Source: Paenibacillus oryzisoli | Lineage (GTDB): Bacteria; Bacillota; Bacilli; Paenibacillales; NBRC-103111 | Assembly: GCF_001653565.1 (NCBI RefSeq) | Contig: NZ_LYPB01000092.1 | Location: 282,140 to 346,139 of the forward strand | Reading direction: 5' to 3' | DNA length: 64,000 bases | Part shown: positions 7,713 to 17,746 of the stretch, piece by piece | How positions within the stretch are numbered: position 1 is the stretch's first letter | Layout of the letters: each line of letters begins with the position of its first letter | Notes under the pieces: model-generated | Seen by the model: the letters and a program-made list of their open reading frames with translations, nothing else | The model's database searches: none | Told to the model about the DNA's origin: nothing | Made by a program: the position numbers and the translations under genes

Positions 7713-8333
7713 CTAGCGTGGCACCACAAATACTTGGCCCTTTATCTTCGCAAACATTTTCTCTCCGATTCCTTTCACGTCCATAAGTTCCTCGACTCGC
7801 TTGAAACGCCCTTTCTTCATACGGTACTCGAGAATGGCTCTCGCTTTACTTTCACCGATCCCAGGAAGTTTATCTAACTGCTCCAAAGTAGCGGTATTTA
7901 AATCTAGAAGCCCCTTCTGAGATTCATTCCATGTAGGGACAGGTGTTGGCGAAGGTACAGGACTGGCAGACAAGATGGGTTGAGGTTCTGAGGGCGAAGG
8001 TGTGTCCTGCGCATCTGTTCCTACGGAGTTTGATTCTTCAGATCGTGAACCTATGGAAGTGGATACAACTTCAGACTTAGGTATGGCAGTTGCACTCGCT
8101 TTTGGTGTGACTTTTGGTTTATCAGTGCCGACAGGTACTGCTTTCCCTTCAGCGGCTTTTTTCTCATTCTCTCCTTGCAAAAGCAATTCTTCCATCTGCG
8201 TATTCATTGGCGAGAATGCTGTTCGAATCGTGGGCTGCCCTCCGCGAAGAAATGGCCACACAACCCAAACAAATAGCGCGACACCGCCAAGAATCAGCCC
8301 AATTCTCTTTACTCTATTTCCAAATAAATCCAC
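7713..8333 (-). CDS. comEA: ComEA-like DNA receptor, no SLBB domain visible
   Basis: A 206-residue protein with an N-terminal membrane anchor (about residues 10-28), a long Ser/Pro/Thr-rich linker (about 40-140) and a C-terminal tandem helix-hairpin-helix domain (LDLNTATLEQLDKLPGIG, then VEELMDVKGIGEKMF). ComEA binds double-stranded DNA at the cell surface and passes it to ComEC. Bacillus ComEA has an SLBB-type oligomerisation domain between anchor and linker; here that segment is low-complexity and I see no such domain. Divergent from comER, upstream of comEB. Confidence 0.85.
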   Translation of the reverse strand: MDLFGNRVKRIGLILGGVALFVWVVWPFLRGGQPTIRTAFSPMNTQMEELLLQGENEKKAAEGKAVPVGTDKPKVTPKASATAIPKSEVVSTSIGSRSEESNSVGTDAQDTPSPSEPQPILSASPVPSPTPVPTWNESQKGLLDLNTATLEQLDKLPGIGESKARAILEYRMKKGRFKRVEELMDVKGIGEKMFAKIKGQVFVVPR

Positions 8334-8524
8334 ATACTACCTTCTTTCTTAGCATAATTGTGTTTAGGCAACCATATACATGAAAAAGCATCCCAATGAC
8401 TACACGACTAGTCACACAATGTATGAGAGTGCGTACACCTCTAGGCTTGGCTTTCATGGCTGAGTAACCGCGATTATAGGTTGATTTTCGTATAAAGACT
8501 GATTTTATCGGGAGGGATTACTTG

Positions 8525-9358
8525 ATGAAAGCTGGATTCATCGGTACTGGGAGTATGGGAAGTATACTGATTGAAGCATTCATTCATTCCGGGGCATTCA
8601 ATCCCGAGCAAATTATTGCTAGCAATCGAACATTGCGTAAAGTTGAACTACTTGCGGAGAACTATCCTGGTCTTCAGGTGGCCGAATCGAATCGTGAAGT
8701 CGTACGTGGAAGTGATTTGATTTTTCTTTGTGTGAAACCATCCGAGTTCAAAAAGGTTATTGATGAAATCAAAGAGGACGTGCTTTCCTCTCAATTTATA
8801 ATATCCATCACGAGTCCGATACTGATTAAGCATTTGGAAGGTCTGTTACCAGCCAAAATAAGTAAAATCATACCGAGCATTACGAATTACGTTTTAAGTG
8901 GTGCTACGTTATGTATTCATGGGAATCGCATGCAGCCTGAAGATAAAGAATGGCTTGAAAATATTTTCACGCATATCTCTACACCAATTCGAGTATCCGA
9001 GAGTTATACGAGAATTTCATCCGATTTATCTAGTTGTGGTCCTGCTTTTCTAGCTAGCTTTATTCAAGCATTCATTGACGCGGCTGTGGAGGAAACAGGT
9101 ATTTCTGCTGAAGAGGCTACTTTACTGGCAAGTGAAATGACATTAGGTACAGGAAAGTTACTTACTACCGGAGGCTTCAATCCGATCAGTTTACAAAAGC
9201 GGGTATCCGTTCCTGGAGGCATTACGGCAGAAGGCTTGCGTATCTTGGAAAAGGAACTTTGCGGGGTGTTCTCTCAAGTAATTACTGCTACACATGCTAA
9301 ATATGAAGAAGACATTGAGAAGGCTGAGCAGCTCCTTACCATAAAACAAAAGCAGTAG
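8525..9358 (+). CDS. comER: ComER, pyrroline-5-carboxylate reductase-like protein
   Basis: A member of the ProC family with the N-terminal Rossmann motif GFIGTGSMGSIL and the C-terminal dimerisation signature SCGPAFLASFIQAFIDAA then VSVPGGITAEGL. In Bacillus comER is transcribed away from comEABC, exactly as here, and its role in competence is not essential; a late developmental role has been proposed. The ATG at 8525 is preferred to the TTG at 8522 because the GGGAGG site is then 8 nt away. True proline-biosynthetic activity is possible but not shown. Confidence 0.85.
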   Translation: MKAGFIGTGSMGSILIEAFIHSGAFNPEQIIASNRTLRKVELLAENYPGLQVAESNREVVRGSDLIFLCVKPSEFKKVIDEIKEDVLSSQFIISITSPILIKHLEGLLPAKISKIIPSITNYVLSGATLCIHGNRMQPEDKEWLENIFTHISTPIRVSESYTRISSDLSSCGPAFLASFIQAFIDAAVEETGISAEEATLLASEMTLGTGKLLTTGGFNPISLQKRVSVPGGITAEGLRILEKELCGVFSQVITATHAKYEEDIEKAEQLLTIKQKQ

Positions 9359-9386
9359 CCTTCCCAATGCATGAATCTTTCCGTTC

Positions 9387-11846
9387 TTAACCTACGACGA
9401 TATTGACTAATTTACCTTTAACAACAATCAACTTGCGAACGGCCTTTCCGGCGGTCGCTTCTTTGACTTTGTCGAGCTCCCAAGCCATTTTCTCCATTGC
9501 AGCTTCATCTGTATCTTTGGAGATCATAACGCGGTCAACGATTTTGCCATTGATTTGCACAACGATTTCAACTTCATTATCTACCGTCCATGCTTCATCA
9601 TAAGCTGGCCATGGTTCGTACGTGATGGATTCCACCCCACCCAATTTCTCCCAAAGCTCTTCAGCTAAATGAGGAGCAAGTGGTGAAAGCACCTGTACAA
9701 AGTTTTTCATCGCCTCTAGCGGCAAACGTTCTGTTTTGTAAGCTTCATTGACAAAAATCATCATTTGGCTAATCGCTGTATTGAAACGAAGCGCCTCGAA
9801 ATCTTCCGTAATTTTCTTGATTGAACGGTGCCATGTACGCTTAAATGCATCACTGCCTAGCGTCTCATCCCCGCTAATTTTGGAATGAAGCTGACCGTTG
9901 TCATCAACGAACAGACGCCATACACGATTCAAGAAACGGTTAATGCCGTCTACACCTGTTGTGTTCCACGGTTTAGTAGCTTCTAGTGGCCCCATGAACA
10001 TTTCATAAATACGAAGCGTATCCGCACCTTGATCATTCACGATATCATCTGGATTCACAACATTGCCGCGTGATTTACTCATCTTCTCCATGTTTTCGCC
10101 AAGAATCATCCCTTGGTTAACAAGTTTATGGAACGGCTCTTTGGTATGCACAAAACCTAGATCATACAGCACTTTATGCCAGAAACGTGCGTAAAGCAAG
10201 TGAAGAACTGCGTGCTCCGCTCCACCAATGTATAGATCAACCGGCAACCATTGTTTTTGTAACTCATCCGAGCAGAATGCTTGATCATTCTTCGGATCGA
10301 TGAAACGCAGGTAATACCAGCAGCTTCCTGCCCATTGAGGCATCGTATTCGTCTCACGACGAGCTTTCATACCTGTCTCTGGATCAATCGTATTTACCCA
10401 TTCAGAAACGTTAGCAAGCGGTGATTCACCTGTACCTGACGGTTTGATTTCATCAACTTGCGGAAGCAATAGCGGTAGTTGATCCACTGGAACTGGCTTC
10501 ATTGTGCCATCTTCAAGGTGTAGAATTGGAATCGGCTCGCCCCAGTAACGTTGACGGCTGAACAGCCAGTCTCTCAAACGATACGTTACTTTGCCGCGGC
10601 CCTTGCCATGCTCTTCCAACCAAGCGATCATATGGCTGATGCCTTGCTCAATGTTCAATCCATCAATTGGACCGGAATTCACGTGCTTACCATCACCTGC
10701 ATAAGCTTCCTTCTCCACATCTCCGCCTTGAACAACTTCGATAATTGGCAATTCAAATTGCTTCGCAAACTCCCAGTCGCGCTGATCGTGACCTGGAACC
10801 GCCATAATGGCTCCTGTGCCGTAACCGCCAAGAACATAATCCGCGATCCAAATTGGCACTTTCGTGTCATTAACGGGATTGATTGCATAAGCCCCTGTGA
10901 ACACACCTGATTTGTCTTTCGCCAAATCTGTACGCTCCAAGTCGCTTTTGCGTGAAGCTTTCTCTTGATATTCTTTAATCGCAGAGGCTTGCGCTTCTGT
11001 TGTAATCTGAGCTACAAGCTCATGCTCAGGTGCCAACACGCAGTACGTCGCTCCGAAAAGCGTATCTGGGCGTGTGGTGAACACGGTTAAGCTTTTGTCC
11101 GAATGACCTTCGATCGCAAATTGAACTTCAGCTCCTGTGGATTTCCCAATCCAGTTGCGCTGCATATCCTTAATACTTTCGGACCAATCAAGCTCCTCCA
11201 GATCCTCAAGCAAACGCTCTGCATATTCCGTAATTTTCAAAATCCACTGACGCATCGGTTTTCGAATAACCGGATGGTTGCCACGTTCGCTTAATCCGTC
11301 AATGACTTCCTCATTCGCAAGTACCGTTCCAAGAGCTGGACACCAGTTAACAGGCACTTCATCAACGTAAGCAAGCCCTTTATTGTACAATTGGATGAAA
11401 ATCCATTGTGTCCATTTGTAGTACTCGGGATCCGTTGTACTGATTTCACGATCCCAGTCGTAAGAGAAACCAAGTGATTTGATTTGACGACGGAACGTAT
11501 CGATGTTTTTCTTCGTAAATTCACGAGGGTCATTCCCTGTGTCAAGGGCGTATTGCTCTGCAGGAAGACCGAACGCATCCCACCCCATTGGGTGCAGGAC
11601 GTTAAAGCCTCTCATCCGTTTGAAACGGGAAACGATATCTGTCGCTGTGTAACCTTCTGGATGTCCTACATGCAAGCCTGCACCTGACGGGTATGGAAAC
11701 ATATCCAGCGCATAGAATTTCGGCTTATCCGAATTTTCCAACACCTTAAATGTTTTCTTCTCATCCCAGTACGCTTGCCATTTCGGTTCAATCGCTTGCG
11801 GATTATAGCCCTGTTGTTCTTTCGTTTCTTTCAATTCCTGTGTCAT
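9387..11846 (-). CDS. leuS: Leucyl-tRNA synthetase
   Basis: A class I aminoacyl-tRNA synthetase that charges tRNA-Leu with leucine. It shows the HIGH-type signature ([15 protein letters not shown] near residue 55), an editing (CP1) insertion with [13 protein letters not shown], and KMSKSRGN near residue 580. Its 819 residues are normal for the bacterial enzyme. AAGGAGG precedes the ATG by 10 nt. Expression is governed by the T-box leader directly upstream, behind a sigmaA-like promoter. Its position between comER and yqeM is a shared feature of related genomes. Confidence 0.98.
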   Translation of the reverse strand: MTQELKETKEQQGYNPQAIEPKWQAYWDEKKTFKVLENSDKPKFYALDMFPYPSGAGLHVGHPEGYTATDIVSRFKRMRGFNVLHPMGWDAFGLPAEQYALDTGNDPREFTKKNIDTFRRQIKSLGFSYDWDREISTTDPEYYKWTQWIFIQLYNKGLAYVDEVPVNWCPALGTVLANEEVIDGLSERGNHPVIRKPMRQWILKITEYAERLLEDLEELDWSESIKDMQRNWIGKSTGAEVQFAIEGHSDKSLTVFTTRPDTLFGATYCVLAPEHELVAQITTEAQASAIKEYQEKASRKSDLERTDLAKDKSGVFTGAYAINPVNDTKVPIWIADYVLGGYGTGAIMAVPGHDQRDWEFAKQFELPIIEVVQGGDVEKEAYAGDGKHVNSGPIDGLNIEQGISHMIAWLEEHGKGRGKVTYRLRDWLFSRQRYWGEPIPILHLEDGTMKPVPVDQLPLLLPQVDEIKPSGTGESPLANVSEWVNTIDPETGMKARRETNTMPQWAGSCWYYLRFIDPKNDQAFCSDELQKQWLPVDLYIGGAEHAVLHLLYARFWHKVLYDLGFVHTKEPFHKLVNQGMILGENMEKMSKSRGNVVNPDDIVNDQGADTLRIYEMFMGPLEATKPWNTTGVDGINRFLNRVWRLFVDDNGQLHSKISGDETLGSDAFKRTWHRSIKKITEDFEALRFNTAISQMMIFVNEAYKTERLPLEAMKNFVQVLSPLAPHLAEELWEKLGGVESITYEPWPAYDEAWTVDNEVEIVVQINGKIVDRVMISKDTDEAAMEKMAWELDKVKEATAGKAVRKLIVVKGKLVNIVVG

Positions 11847-11895
11847 AGCTTATATGCCTCCTTAAATTACTCTCTGCTCATGTATGCCTATACGC

Positions 11896-12165
11896 ACAAA
11901 AAAACCTCACATCGCTAGCGGATATCGCTAGGGACGAGAGGTATAATTCCCGTGGTACCACCCTAGTTAACACAAGGCGTTCTTCACCTGTGTTCACTCT
12001 GCCCCTTAACGCGGGTGAGACGATCCAGCTAGCGCATCTGATCCGGGATCAGGCGGTTCACCTTCTAGCTCCGAGGCGAGTTCTCAAGACGTACATCTGT
12101 CGGCTCACACCCTAGCTCCGACTCTCTGAAAGATGCTGTACAAGGTACTATTCCTCATCCAAGCT
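11896..12165 (-). promoter_or_regulatory. T-box leader of leuS, specifier CUC
   Basis: On the minus strand the leader contains the near-universal T-box AGGGTGGTACCACGGG (complement of 11949-11964), a Stem I with the GAACUC-GCCUCGGAG specifier region (CUC, leucine, complement of 12078-12080), and a terminator hairpin with arms CTAGCG/CGCTAG followed by seven T (11898-11940). Uncharged tRNA-Leu would pair with the CUC specifier and the T-box bulge and prevent termination. Only the sequence elements are observed. Confidence 0.93.
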
Positions 12166-12188
12166 TTCCTTATAACTGATTAGCTTTG

Positions 12189-12218
12189 ATTATATGTAAA
12201 ATAATGCCGCACTGTCAA
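12189..12218 (-). promoter_or_regulatory. SigmaA-type promoter of leuS
   Basis: TTGACA (complement of 12213-12218), an 18-nt spacer and TATAAT (complement of 12189-12194), just ahead of the T-box leader. Confidence 0.85.
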
Positions 12219-12240
12219 GCCGATGACGTACCCGTCGGTA

Positions 12241-13002
12241 TTATTTTTTTGCAATAAAGAAAGCTCGTTCGGTCTTCGCAGTTGGTTGCTCCCACGTAAA
12301 GTCTGCTGCTTGATGTACTTCACGGAATCCTACATCGATCAGCATCTGTTCCAGCCACTGCAAGCCATATGCTCTTTGTTCATGCTGCTCATCAATGCGA
12401 CGGAAAGTTTCGCTTGTTCCACTGTCTTTGACAAAGATGGTTAAGTCATGTTCAATCTGAACGCGTTCCTCATCTAACTCACTTGTCCAAATGTAAGCGA
12501 CATCGTCTTCATTGAGAAAAAAAGGCTGCGACTCTGCATAGGCGAACAATTGCTGAGGCGGATGTACATCAAATAGGAATAATCCACCGGGCTTAAGTCC
12601 CGCCCATGTTTGACGGAAAGCGTCCACGATGTCCTCTTCCTCCAGCAAATAATTAAGGCTGTCACAGAAAGAGATCGCAACATCAACTTCCTCGCCGAGC
12701 TCCCACTCGCGTATATCCTGCTGAATCCAACGAATTCCGCCGCCGCGAAGCTGGCTAGGTTGTTCGCTGTACTTCTGCTCAGCGACAGCCAACATGTCTT
12801 CTGACAGATCAATACCAGTCACCTGAATGCCTTCAGCAGCCAATGGAATTGACAAATTGCCAGTCCCACAGCCTAAATCAACAAGCGTTGCTGGCTTAAC
12901 GCCAAACCGTTCGAAACTTTCCTTCACGAATCGAAGCCAGTCTTCATACGGCATGCTGTTCATCAAGCGATCGTACGTGTAGGCGAATTTTTCGTAACTC
13001 AT
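12241..13002 (-). CDS. yqeM: YqeM-like SAM-dependent methyltransferase
   Basis: A 253-residue class I methyltransferase. Motif I is VDLGCGTGNLSIPLA near residue 43 and motif II GIDLSEDMLAVA near residue 65. The substrate is unknown in the family. It is the last gene of the yqeG-to-yqeM cluster, and its ATG lies one base after the upstream cvfB stop codon, so it is translated from the same message. The stop lies just beyond the leuS promoter. Confidence 0.85.
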   Translation of the reverse strand: MSYEKFAYTYDRLMNSMPYEDWLRFVKESFERFGVKPATLVDLGCGTGNLSIPLAAEGIQVTGIDLSEDMLAVAEQKYSEQPSQLRGGGIRWIQQDIREWELGEEVDVAISFCDSLNYLLEEEDIVDAFRQTWAGLKPGGLFLFDVHPPQQLFAYAESQPFFLNEDDVAYIWTSELDEERVQIEHDLTIFVKDSGTSETFRRIDEQHEQRAYGLQWLEQMLIDVGFREVHQAADFTWEQPTAKTERAFFIAKK

Positions 13003-13003
13003 C

Positions 13004-13900
13004 TCAGCCTTGCGTCTCCTCTTGCTTCAGATAGGTCCAGTCCGCTTCTTGATAGACAAGCCCATCTTTCATAAGTTTGCCTAGTGCACGTTTAAAGGCG
13101 GCCTTACTTAGCCCGAATTTATCTTTAATAATATCAGCTTGTGTTTTATCCGAAAATGGCATCGCATTTCCTGGTCGTTCACGCAGCACTTCTAGAATGC
13201 GATCTGCATCTTCGTCGCGACCTTTTTCCTTGGGAAGTCTCATGGATAGGTTAACTCGTCCATCTTCTTCACGAACGAATGCAATCCTCACATCCACCTG
13301 CTCACCTACGCGAAGTAAGCGTGTCCGCTCTTGTGGGATAATGAGCCCGATGATGCCATACCCAAGTACGCCAGCATCACAAATGACGAAAGTCCCCATC
13401 TGCAGTGGACGATACACGCGTGCTTTCACCCATTTGTTGGTCCAACTGGATGGAGCTCGAACACATAGAGGAGCCAAGTCTTCTTCAAGCGCTAGCTTCG
13501 CGATTAATCGGCCCTGGCGATCATGCGCGAGCGTTGCGAATACTTTGTCCCCGACTTGAGGTCGTAGCTCGTCTAATTCAGGTACATGTCGGTACGGTAA
13601 TAATAAATGGCGCCCTAGCCCCATCTCTAGGAAATAACCGAACCGCGGATGAATATCAACGACTTCTAGAAGCCCCACGTGACCCATGGTCAACAGAGGT
13701 TTCCTCATCGTCGCCATCATGCGATCCAATGTATCATGGAATAAGAACACTTCCACTTGGTCTCCAGGACTAATGCGATTCCCTACGATTTCCGCATATG
13801 GCAGTAGAAAATCTTGCGTACCATCGCTTAGGAAAAAGCCGTTTGGTGGAACTTCCCTTGCTACCTCAAGGGTAACAAGGGATCCTGCTTCCATTCTCAT
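13004..13900 (-). CDS. cvfB: CvfB/YitL-like S1-domain RNA-binding protein
   Basis: A 298-residue protein with repeated S1-like OB folds in the first 210 residues (for example VTLEVAREVPPNGFFLSDG and YGIIGLIIPQERTRLLRVGE) and a C-terminal winged helix (FSDKTQADIIKDKFGLSKAAFKRALGKLMKDG). Such proteins bind RNA; CvfB influences virulence gene expression in Staphylococcus. The start ATG overlaps the rsfS stop (ATGA), showing coupling. In Bacillus subtilis the homologue lies elsewhere, so its place between rsfS and yqeM is a lineage-specific insertion in the operon. Confidence 0.85.
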   Translation of the reverse strand: MRMEAGSLVTLEVAREVPPNGFFLSDGTQDFLLPYAEIVGNRISPGDQVEVFLFHDTLDRMMATMRKPLLTMGHVGLLEVVDIHPRFGYFLEMGLGRHLLLPYRHVPELDELRPQVGDKVFATLAHDRQGRLIAKLALEEDLAPLCVRAPSSWTNKWVKARVYRPLQMGTFVICDAGVLGYGIIGLIIPQERTRLLRVGEQVDVRIAFVREEDGRVNLSMRLPKEKGRDEDADRILEVLRERPGNAMPFSDKTQADIIKDKFGLSKAAFKRALGKLMKDGLVYQEADWTYLKQEETQG

Positions 13901-14244
13901 ACGCGCTCCACAACTTTAGCATCAGACCAAAGTCTTTCGATGTTATAGTATTCACGGTCATCACGATGGAAAACGTGGAGAACTACATCTCCTAAATCAA
14001 GCAGCACCCATCTTGCCGTATCGATACCTTCATAGCCTCTAATATGAACGCCATGTTCATGTGCTTTTTTACGAGCCTCGCCCGCAATCGCTTGAACTTG
14101 TGTTTCCGAATTTCCGTGACAAATCACGAAATAATCAGCGATTAAAGATACGCCTTTCAAATTCAGGGTAACAATATCTGCTGCTTTCTTGTCTTCCGCT
14201 GCCTGGGCAACGAATGCTAGTATTTCTTCTGGGTTTTTACTCAT
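13897..14244 (-). CDS. rsfS: Ribosomal silencing factor RsfS
   Basis: A 115-residue DUF143/Iojap protein that binds ribosomal protein L14 and blocks subunit joining when nutrients are short. The family pattern KAADIVTLNLKGVSLIADYF, then CHGNSETQVQAI and WVLLDLGDVVLHVF, is clear. ATG 14244 is chosen because GGAGG lies 8 nt upstream; an earlier ATG at 14259 overlaps that site. Stop and cvfB start overlap by 4 nt. Confidence 0.93.
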   Translation of the reverse strand: MSKNPEEILAFVAQAAEDKKAADIVTLNLKGVSLIADYFVICHGNSETQVQAIAGEARKKAHEHGVHIRGYEGIDTARWVLLDLGDVVLHVFHRDDREYYNIERLWSDAKVVERV

Positions 14245-14263
14245 GCAATCATCCTCCATGTCA

Positions 14264-14836
14264 TTAAGTTGTCTGTTGTATCTGTTCTAATAAATCATTC
14301 CGAGTCCCAATTGTTAGTGGATAAATGCGCTTTCCTTTGGAAATCAAGAAGTTGATCGTGGAGTCAAAACCGGCAACTAATGCCCGTTCAAGACTCGTCT
14401 TCGCTAGTTCTCGAATATGTTCGACTCCTGGGAAATCACGTCCTGGCTCCATATAATCCGCTAAACAAACAATTTTGTCGAGTAAGGTCATCCCTTCCCG
14501 ACCTGACGTATGATACCGAATCGCATCTAATATTTCTTCATCATCGATTCCGAATTGCGACTTTGCAATGAAAGCACCTGCGTGCGAATGCCATAGCTCT
14601 TTATCAAAAGCTAACAAATCTTGTGGCAAATCGTTCTCACGTATAATCTTAGCTTGCTCATGGATTGGCCAATACTTGCAGTAGTCGTGCAAAATCGCTG
14701 CCATATCCGCTTTGACCGCATCCCCGCCAAATCGCTCTGCCAACATAACGCTCGTTGCCATCACACCAAGGGTATGCTGCCAACGCCGCTCAGGCATTTG
14801 CTCCTTCACAGCTGCCATCAGGTCCTCACGATTCAT
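14264..14836 (-). CDS. yqeK: YqeK, HD-domain diadenosine tetraphosphatase
   Basis: A 190-residue HD-fold phosphohydrolase: RRWQHTLGVMATSVMLAERF, the HD pair in AAILHDYCKYW near residue 50, and WHSHAGAF. Homologues hydrolyse Ap4A symmetrically to ADP. The 5' end overlaps nadD by 11 nt, consistent with coupled translation in this operon. Confidence 0.9.
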   Translation of the reverse strand: MNREDLMAAVKEQMPERRWQHTLGVMATSVMLAERFGGDAVKADMAAILHDYCKYWPIHEQAKIIRENDLPQDLLAFDKELWHSHAGAFIAKSQFGIDDEEILDAIRYHTSGREGMTLLDKIVCLADYMEPGRDFPGVEHIRELAKTSLERALVAGFDSTINFLISKGKRIYPLTIGTRNDLLEQIQQTT

Positions 14837-15413
14837 ATAAGCTATTCACCTCCATGAAATGCCCAACCTTGTCTGGTACCAGATATCTGACAGGGTCCCT
14901 CTTCTGTCTTAGCGCCCGAATAGCTGTCGATGAAATTTCAACGAGGGGCATCGGAACAAGCTTCACTCGGTTTCGTATATGTTCGGGAAGTTGCCCCAGG
15001 TCCAGTTCATAACCAGGTCTAGCTAATCCAATAAAATGAATATGCCGCACGATGTCATCAATACGATGCCACTGCGGCAAATACTGAACCATATCCGCGC
15101 CAATAATATAAGAGAACGCGATGTCCGGATATTGCGACTTTAACAGCTCGATCGTATCGATACTATAGGATACGCCGCCTTTGTTAATTTCGATATCGAC
15201 AGGACGAAAAAAAGGATTGCCTTCTGCAGCAAGGCAAACCATCTCCCAACGCTGCTGGCTCGTTCCCTTCGGGGCATTAGGTTTATGCGGCGGGACATTG
15301 GCTGGCATAAGCCATACCTCGTCCAAGCCCCCTTCCACCCTCGCACGTTCAGCTGCAATCAAATGACCGGTATGAATGGGATCGAACGTGCCTCCCATAA
15401 TTCCGACAAGCAT
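14826..15413 (-). CDS. nadD: Nicotinate-nucleotide adenylyltransferase
   Basis: Makes nicotinate adenine dinucleotide from NaMN and ATP in NAD synthesis. The nucleotidyltransferase signature GGTFDPIHTGHLIAAE is at residues 7-22 and the second motif SSTAIRALR near residue 170. The length of 195 residues fits the family. GAGGTGG precedes the ATG. It overlaps yqeK downstream. Confidence 0.95.
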   Translation of the reverse strand: MLVGIMGGTFDPIHTGHLIAAERARVEGGLDEVWLMPANVPPHKPNAPKGTSQQRWEMVCLAAEGNPFFRPVDIEINKGGVSYSIDTIELLKSQYPDIAFSYIIGADMVQYLPQWHRIDDIVRHIHFIGLARPGYELDLGQLPEHIRNRVKLVPMPLVEISSTAIRALRQKRDPVRYLVPDKVGHFMEVNSLYES

Positions 15414-15425
15414 ACGTCCACCTCA

Positions 15426-15719
15426 TTAGCGCGGCAGTTCAATCTTCTTATTGTCACGCGATTCTTTGTACAGCACTACGATTTTCCCAATTACCTGAAC
15501 AAGCTCTGCGCCAGACTTCTCGGATAATTCAGCTCCGACCTCTTGACGATCTTCTCCACTGTTGTTGAGTACCGTAATTTTGATCAATTCACGTACTTCA
15601 ATGGCTTCATTGATGTGACGAATCAAATGCTCATTCACGCCACCTTTTCCTACTTGAAAAATTGGATCTACATGGTGCGCCAAAGAGCGCAAATGTCTTT
15701 TCTGTTTGCCTGTTAACAT
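15426..15719 (-). CDS. yhbY: YhbY-family RNA-binding protein
   Basis: A 97-residue CRS1/YhbY-domain protein associated with ribosome assembly. The GKGG loop motif is in FQVGKGGVNEHLIRHINEA. ATG 15719 is preferred because GAGGG lies 6 nt upstream; the ATG at 15737 would put that site inside the gene. Equivalent to Bacillus yqeI, between aroE and nadD. Confidence 0.92.
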   Translation of the reverse strand: MLTGKQKRHLRSLAHHVDPIFQVGKGGVNEHLIRHINEAIEVRELIKITVLNNSGEDRQEVGAELSEKSGAELVQVIGKIVVLYKESRDNKKIELPR

Positions 15720-15739
15720 GGATGTCCCTCTATTCATTC

Positions 15740-16603
15740 TTATTCAGTTAATGACTGTTCTACCACCTGTCTCATCGCCGCAACCGGCGCAGGGGTTCCC
15801 GTCCAATACTCGAAGGCATACGCGCCTTGATAAATAAACATGCCAAGCCCGCCATGAATACGCGCGCCAATTGCTTCCGCTTCACGAAGAAATCTCGTGA
15901 TCCGCGGGTTATATATAAGATCACTAACAAGATGATGCGGTCGAAGCAGATGTAGTGGTAAAGGGAGTTCATCTACGTTTGGATGCATGCCTGCCGACGT
16001 CGTATTCAACACGAATTCAACATTGTCCGCAACGTTCTCCAACTCGTCCATCCCTAAACCAACGGTTTCGGTGAAAGCGCTAATTGTTGCTGCCAATTCG
16101 ACTGCACGCTCTTTGGTACGATTGGCGATATAAATGCAGCTCGCACCTTCTTTCGCAAGTGCATAAGCTACACCTCTCGCCGCGCCACCTGCCCCAAGAA
16201 CTAGAACTCGCTTACCTTTGAGCTCGATGCCTGTCTCTTCTTTCAAAGAACGAACATATCCGATCCCATCCGTATTAAAGCCTTTGAGCTTACCATTCTC
16301 GTTCACAATGGTATTGACAGCGCCAACGATCATAGCTCCTTCATCAATCTCATCAAGGTAGTTCATGACATCAACTTTATGTGGAATGGTCACATTCACT
16401 CCGCGATAACCTAGTGCTCTGATTCCCCGAACTGCTTCACCAAGCGCTTCTGGCTTCACGTGAAATGCTGCGTACACCCCGTTGATGCCCGCTTCCTGAA
16501 AAGCACGATTCAACATAATCGGTGAACGAGAATGCCTAATCGGATCCCCGAAAACCCCATATAAAACTGTATGACTATCAATCGGCGTCACTAGTTTCTC
16601 CAT
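15740..16603 (-). CDS. aroE: Shikimate dehydrogenase
   Basis: NADP-dependent reduction of 3-dehydroshikimate in aromatic amino acid synthesis. The shikimate-binding SRSP motif lies in FGDPIRHSRSPIMLN, the catalytic Lys in NVTIPHKVDVM, and the nucleotide motif in VLVLGAGGAARGVAYAL near residue 130. The 287-residue length is normal. It is the third gene of the yqeG-yqeH-aroE series. A second aromatic gene (DAHP synthase/chorismate mutase) lies far away at 52682. Confidence 0.96.
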   Translation of the reverse strand: MEKLVTPIDSHTVLYGVFGDPIRHSRSPIMLNRAFQEAGINGVYAAFHVKPEALGEAVRGIRALGYRGVNVTIPHKVDVMNYLDEIDEGAMIVGAVNTIVNENGKLKGFNTDGIGYVRSLKEETGIELKGKRVLVLGAGGAARGVAYALAKEGASCIYIANRTKERAVELAATISAFTETVGLGMDELENVADNVEFVLNTTSAGMHPNVDELPLPLHLLRPHHLVSDLIYNPRITRFLREAEAIGARIHGGLGMFIYQGAYAFEYWTGTPAPVAAMRQVVEQSLTE

Positions 16604-16621
16604 GATCTCCCCGTTTGCCTC

Positions 16622-17737
16622 CTAAATCAACGACTCCCGTGTAATGACTTTAATACCTTTCGGTGCATGAACAGCAAGACTCGCGCCAGCTAGACTATTC
16701 ACTTTAATCCAGCCTAACCCTGAAATCAGCACATCCATCTGTTTCCCCTTCGGAATGTGCAACGGATGTTTGACCAACTTCGGCAGTTCTTCAAGATCCG
16801 CTTGCGCCGGAGGCGTCAACATGACACCCTTATGATCTTCATATAACTGATCCGCTTTCTCGAGTTTCGTACGATGAATCTGAATCGCATTCGACGTGTA
16901 TATCGTGAAGGATTGGTGCTCACCTTGAATAAAATCAAAACGAACTAGCGCACCGAAAAATAACGTTTGTGCCTCATTCAATTGAAATACCATCGGTTTA
17001 AGCGGTTTATCCGGCATTAGCGGTGATAAATCACGCTTCTTCACGATTTCCGTCAGACGATGCTTGTACACAATCCCAGGTGTATCGATAATGAACTTCC
17101 CGTCATCCAGTGGGATTTTAACTAAATCGAGTGTAGTTCCCGGATATTGCGATGTTGTCAATTCGGCTTCCAGATCACTATAATCACTGATCAGACGATT
17201 GATAAGGGTCGATTTCCCTACGTTCGTTGCACCAACCACATATACGTCCATGTTGCCACGATATTCTTGTACAGCCGAAATAACACGATCAAAACCGATG
17301 TTTTTCTTCGCGCTGCACAGCACGATATCCACAACTTTGAGATTCTCTTCCTTCACGCGACGCTGTACCCAGTTAATGATTTTGTTCGCATTCGTCACCT
17401 TCGGCAACAAATCGATCTTGTTCACAACGAGTAAGACAGGATTGTTTCCGATAAATCGGGCAAGCGAGCTAATCATACTGCCTTCAAAATCAAAAATATC
17501 CACGATTTTCACGACTAACGCCTTCGTTTGTCCAACATGTCCTAATAATTTCAGGAAGTCGTCTTGCTCCAAGGTAATACTTGAAGACTCATTATAATGC
17601 TTAATTCGGTAACAACGCTGGCAAATCAAAGGCTCCTTCTGCAAGGCAGCCTCTGGAATATAGCCCAGTTTTGTTTTATCTTCTGTTTGCAGCCCAATGC
17701 CGCAACCCGCACAATTTCCTATTGTTTCTGTACGCAT
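16622..17737 (-). CDS. yqeH: YqeH, circularly permuted ribosome-assembly GTPase
   Basis: A 371-residue GTPase needed for 30S subunit assembly. It has an N-terminal treble-clef zinc finger (CAGCGIG, CQRCYRIKHYNE). The G motifs are in permuted order: NKIDLLP (G4) near residue 115, then the P-loop GATNVGKSTLINRL near 170, then DTPG (G3). Placed between yqeG and aroE as in Bacillus. Confidence 0.95.
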   Translation of the reverse strand: MRTETIGNCAGCGIGLQTEDKTKLGYIPEAALQKEPLICQRCYRIKHYNESSSITLEQDDFLKLLGHVGQTKALVVKIVDIFDFEGSMISSLARFIGNNPVLLVVNKIDLLPKVTNANKIINWVQRRVKEENLKVVDIVLCSAKKNIGFDRVISAVQEYRGNMDVYVVGATNVGKSTLINRLISDYSDLEAELTTSQYPGTTLDLVKIPLDDGKFIIDTPGIVYKHRLTEIVKKRDLSPLMPDKPLKPMVFQLNEAQTLFFGALVRFDFIQGEHQSFTIYTSNAIQIHRTKLEKADQLYEDHKGVMLTPPAQADLEELPKLVKHPLHIPKGKQMDVLISGLGWIKVNSLAGASLAVHAPKGIKVITRESLI

Positions 17738-17746
17738 GAAACCTCC

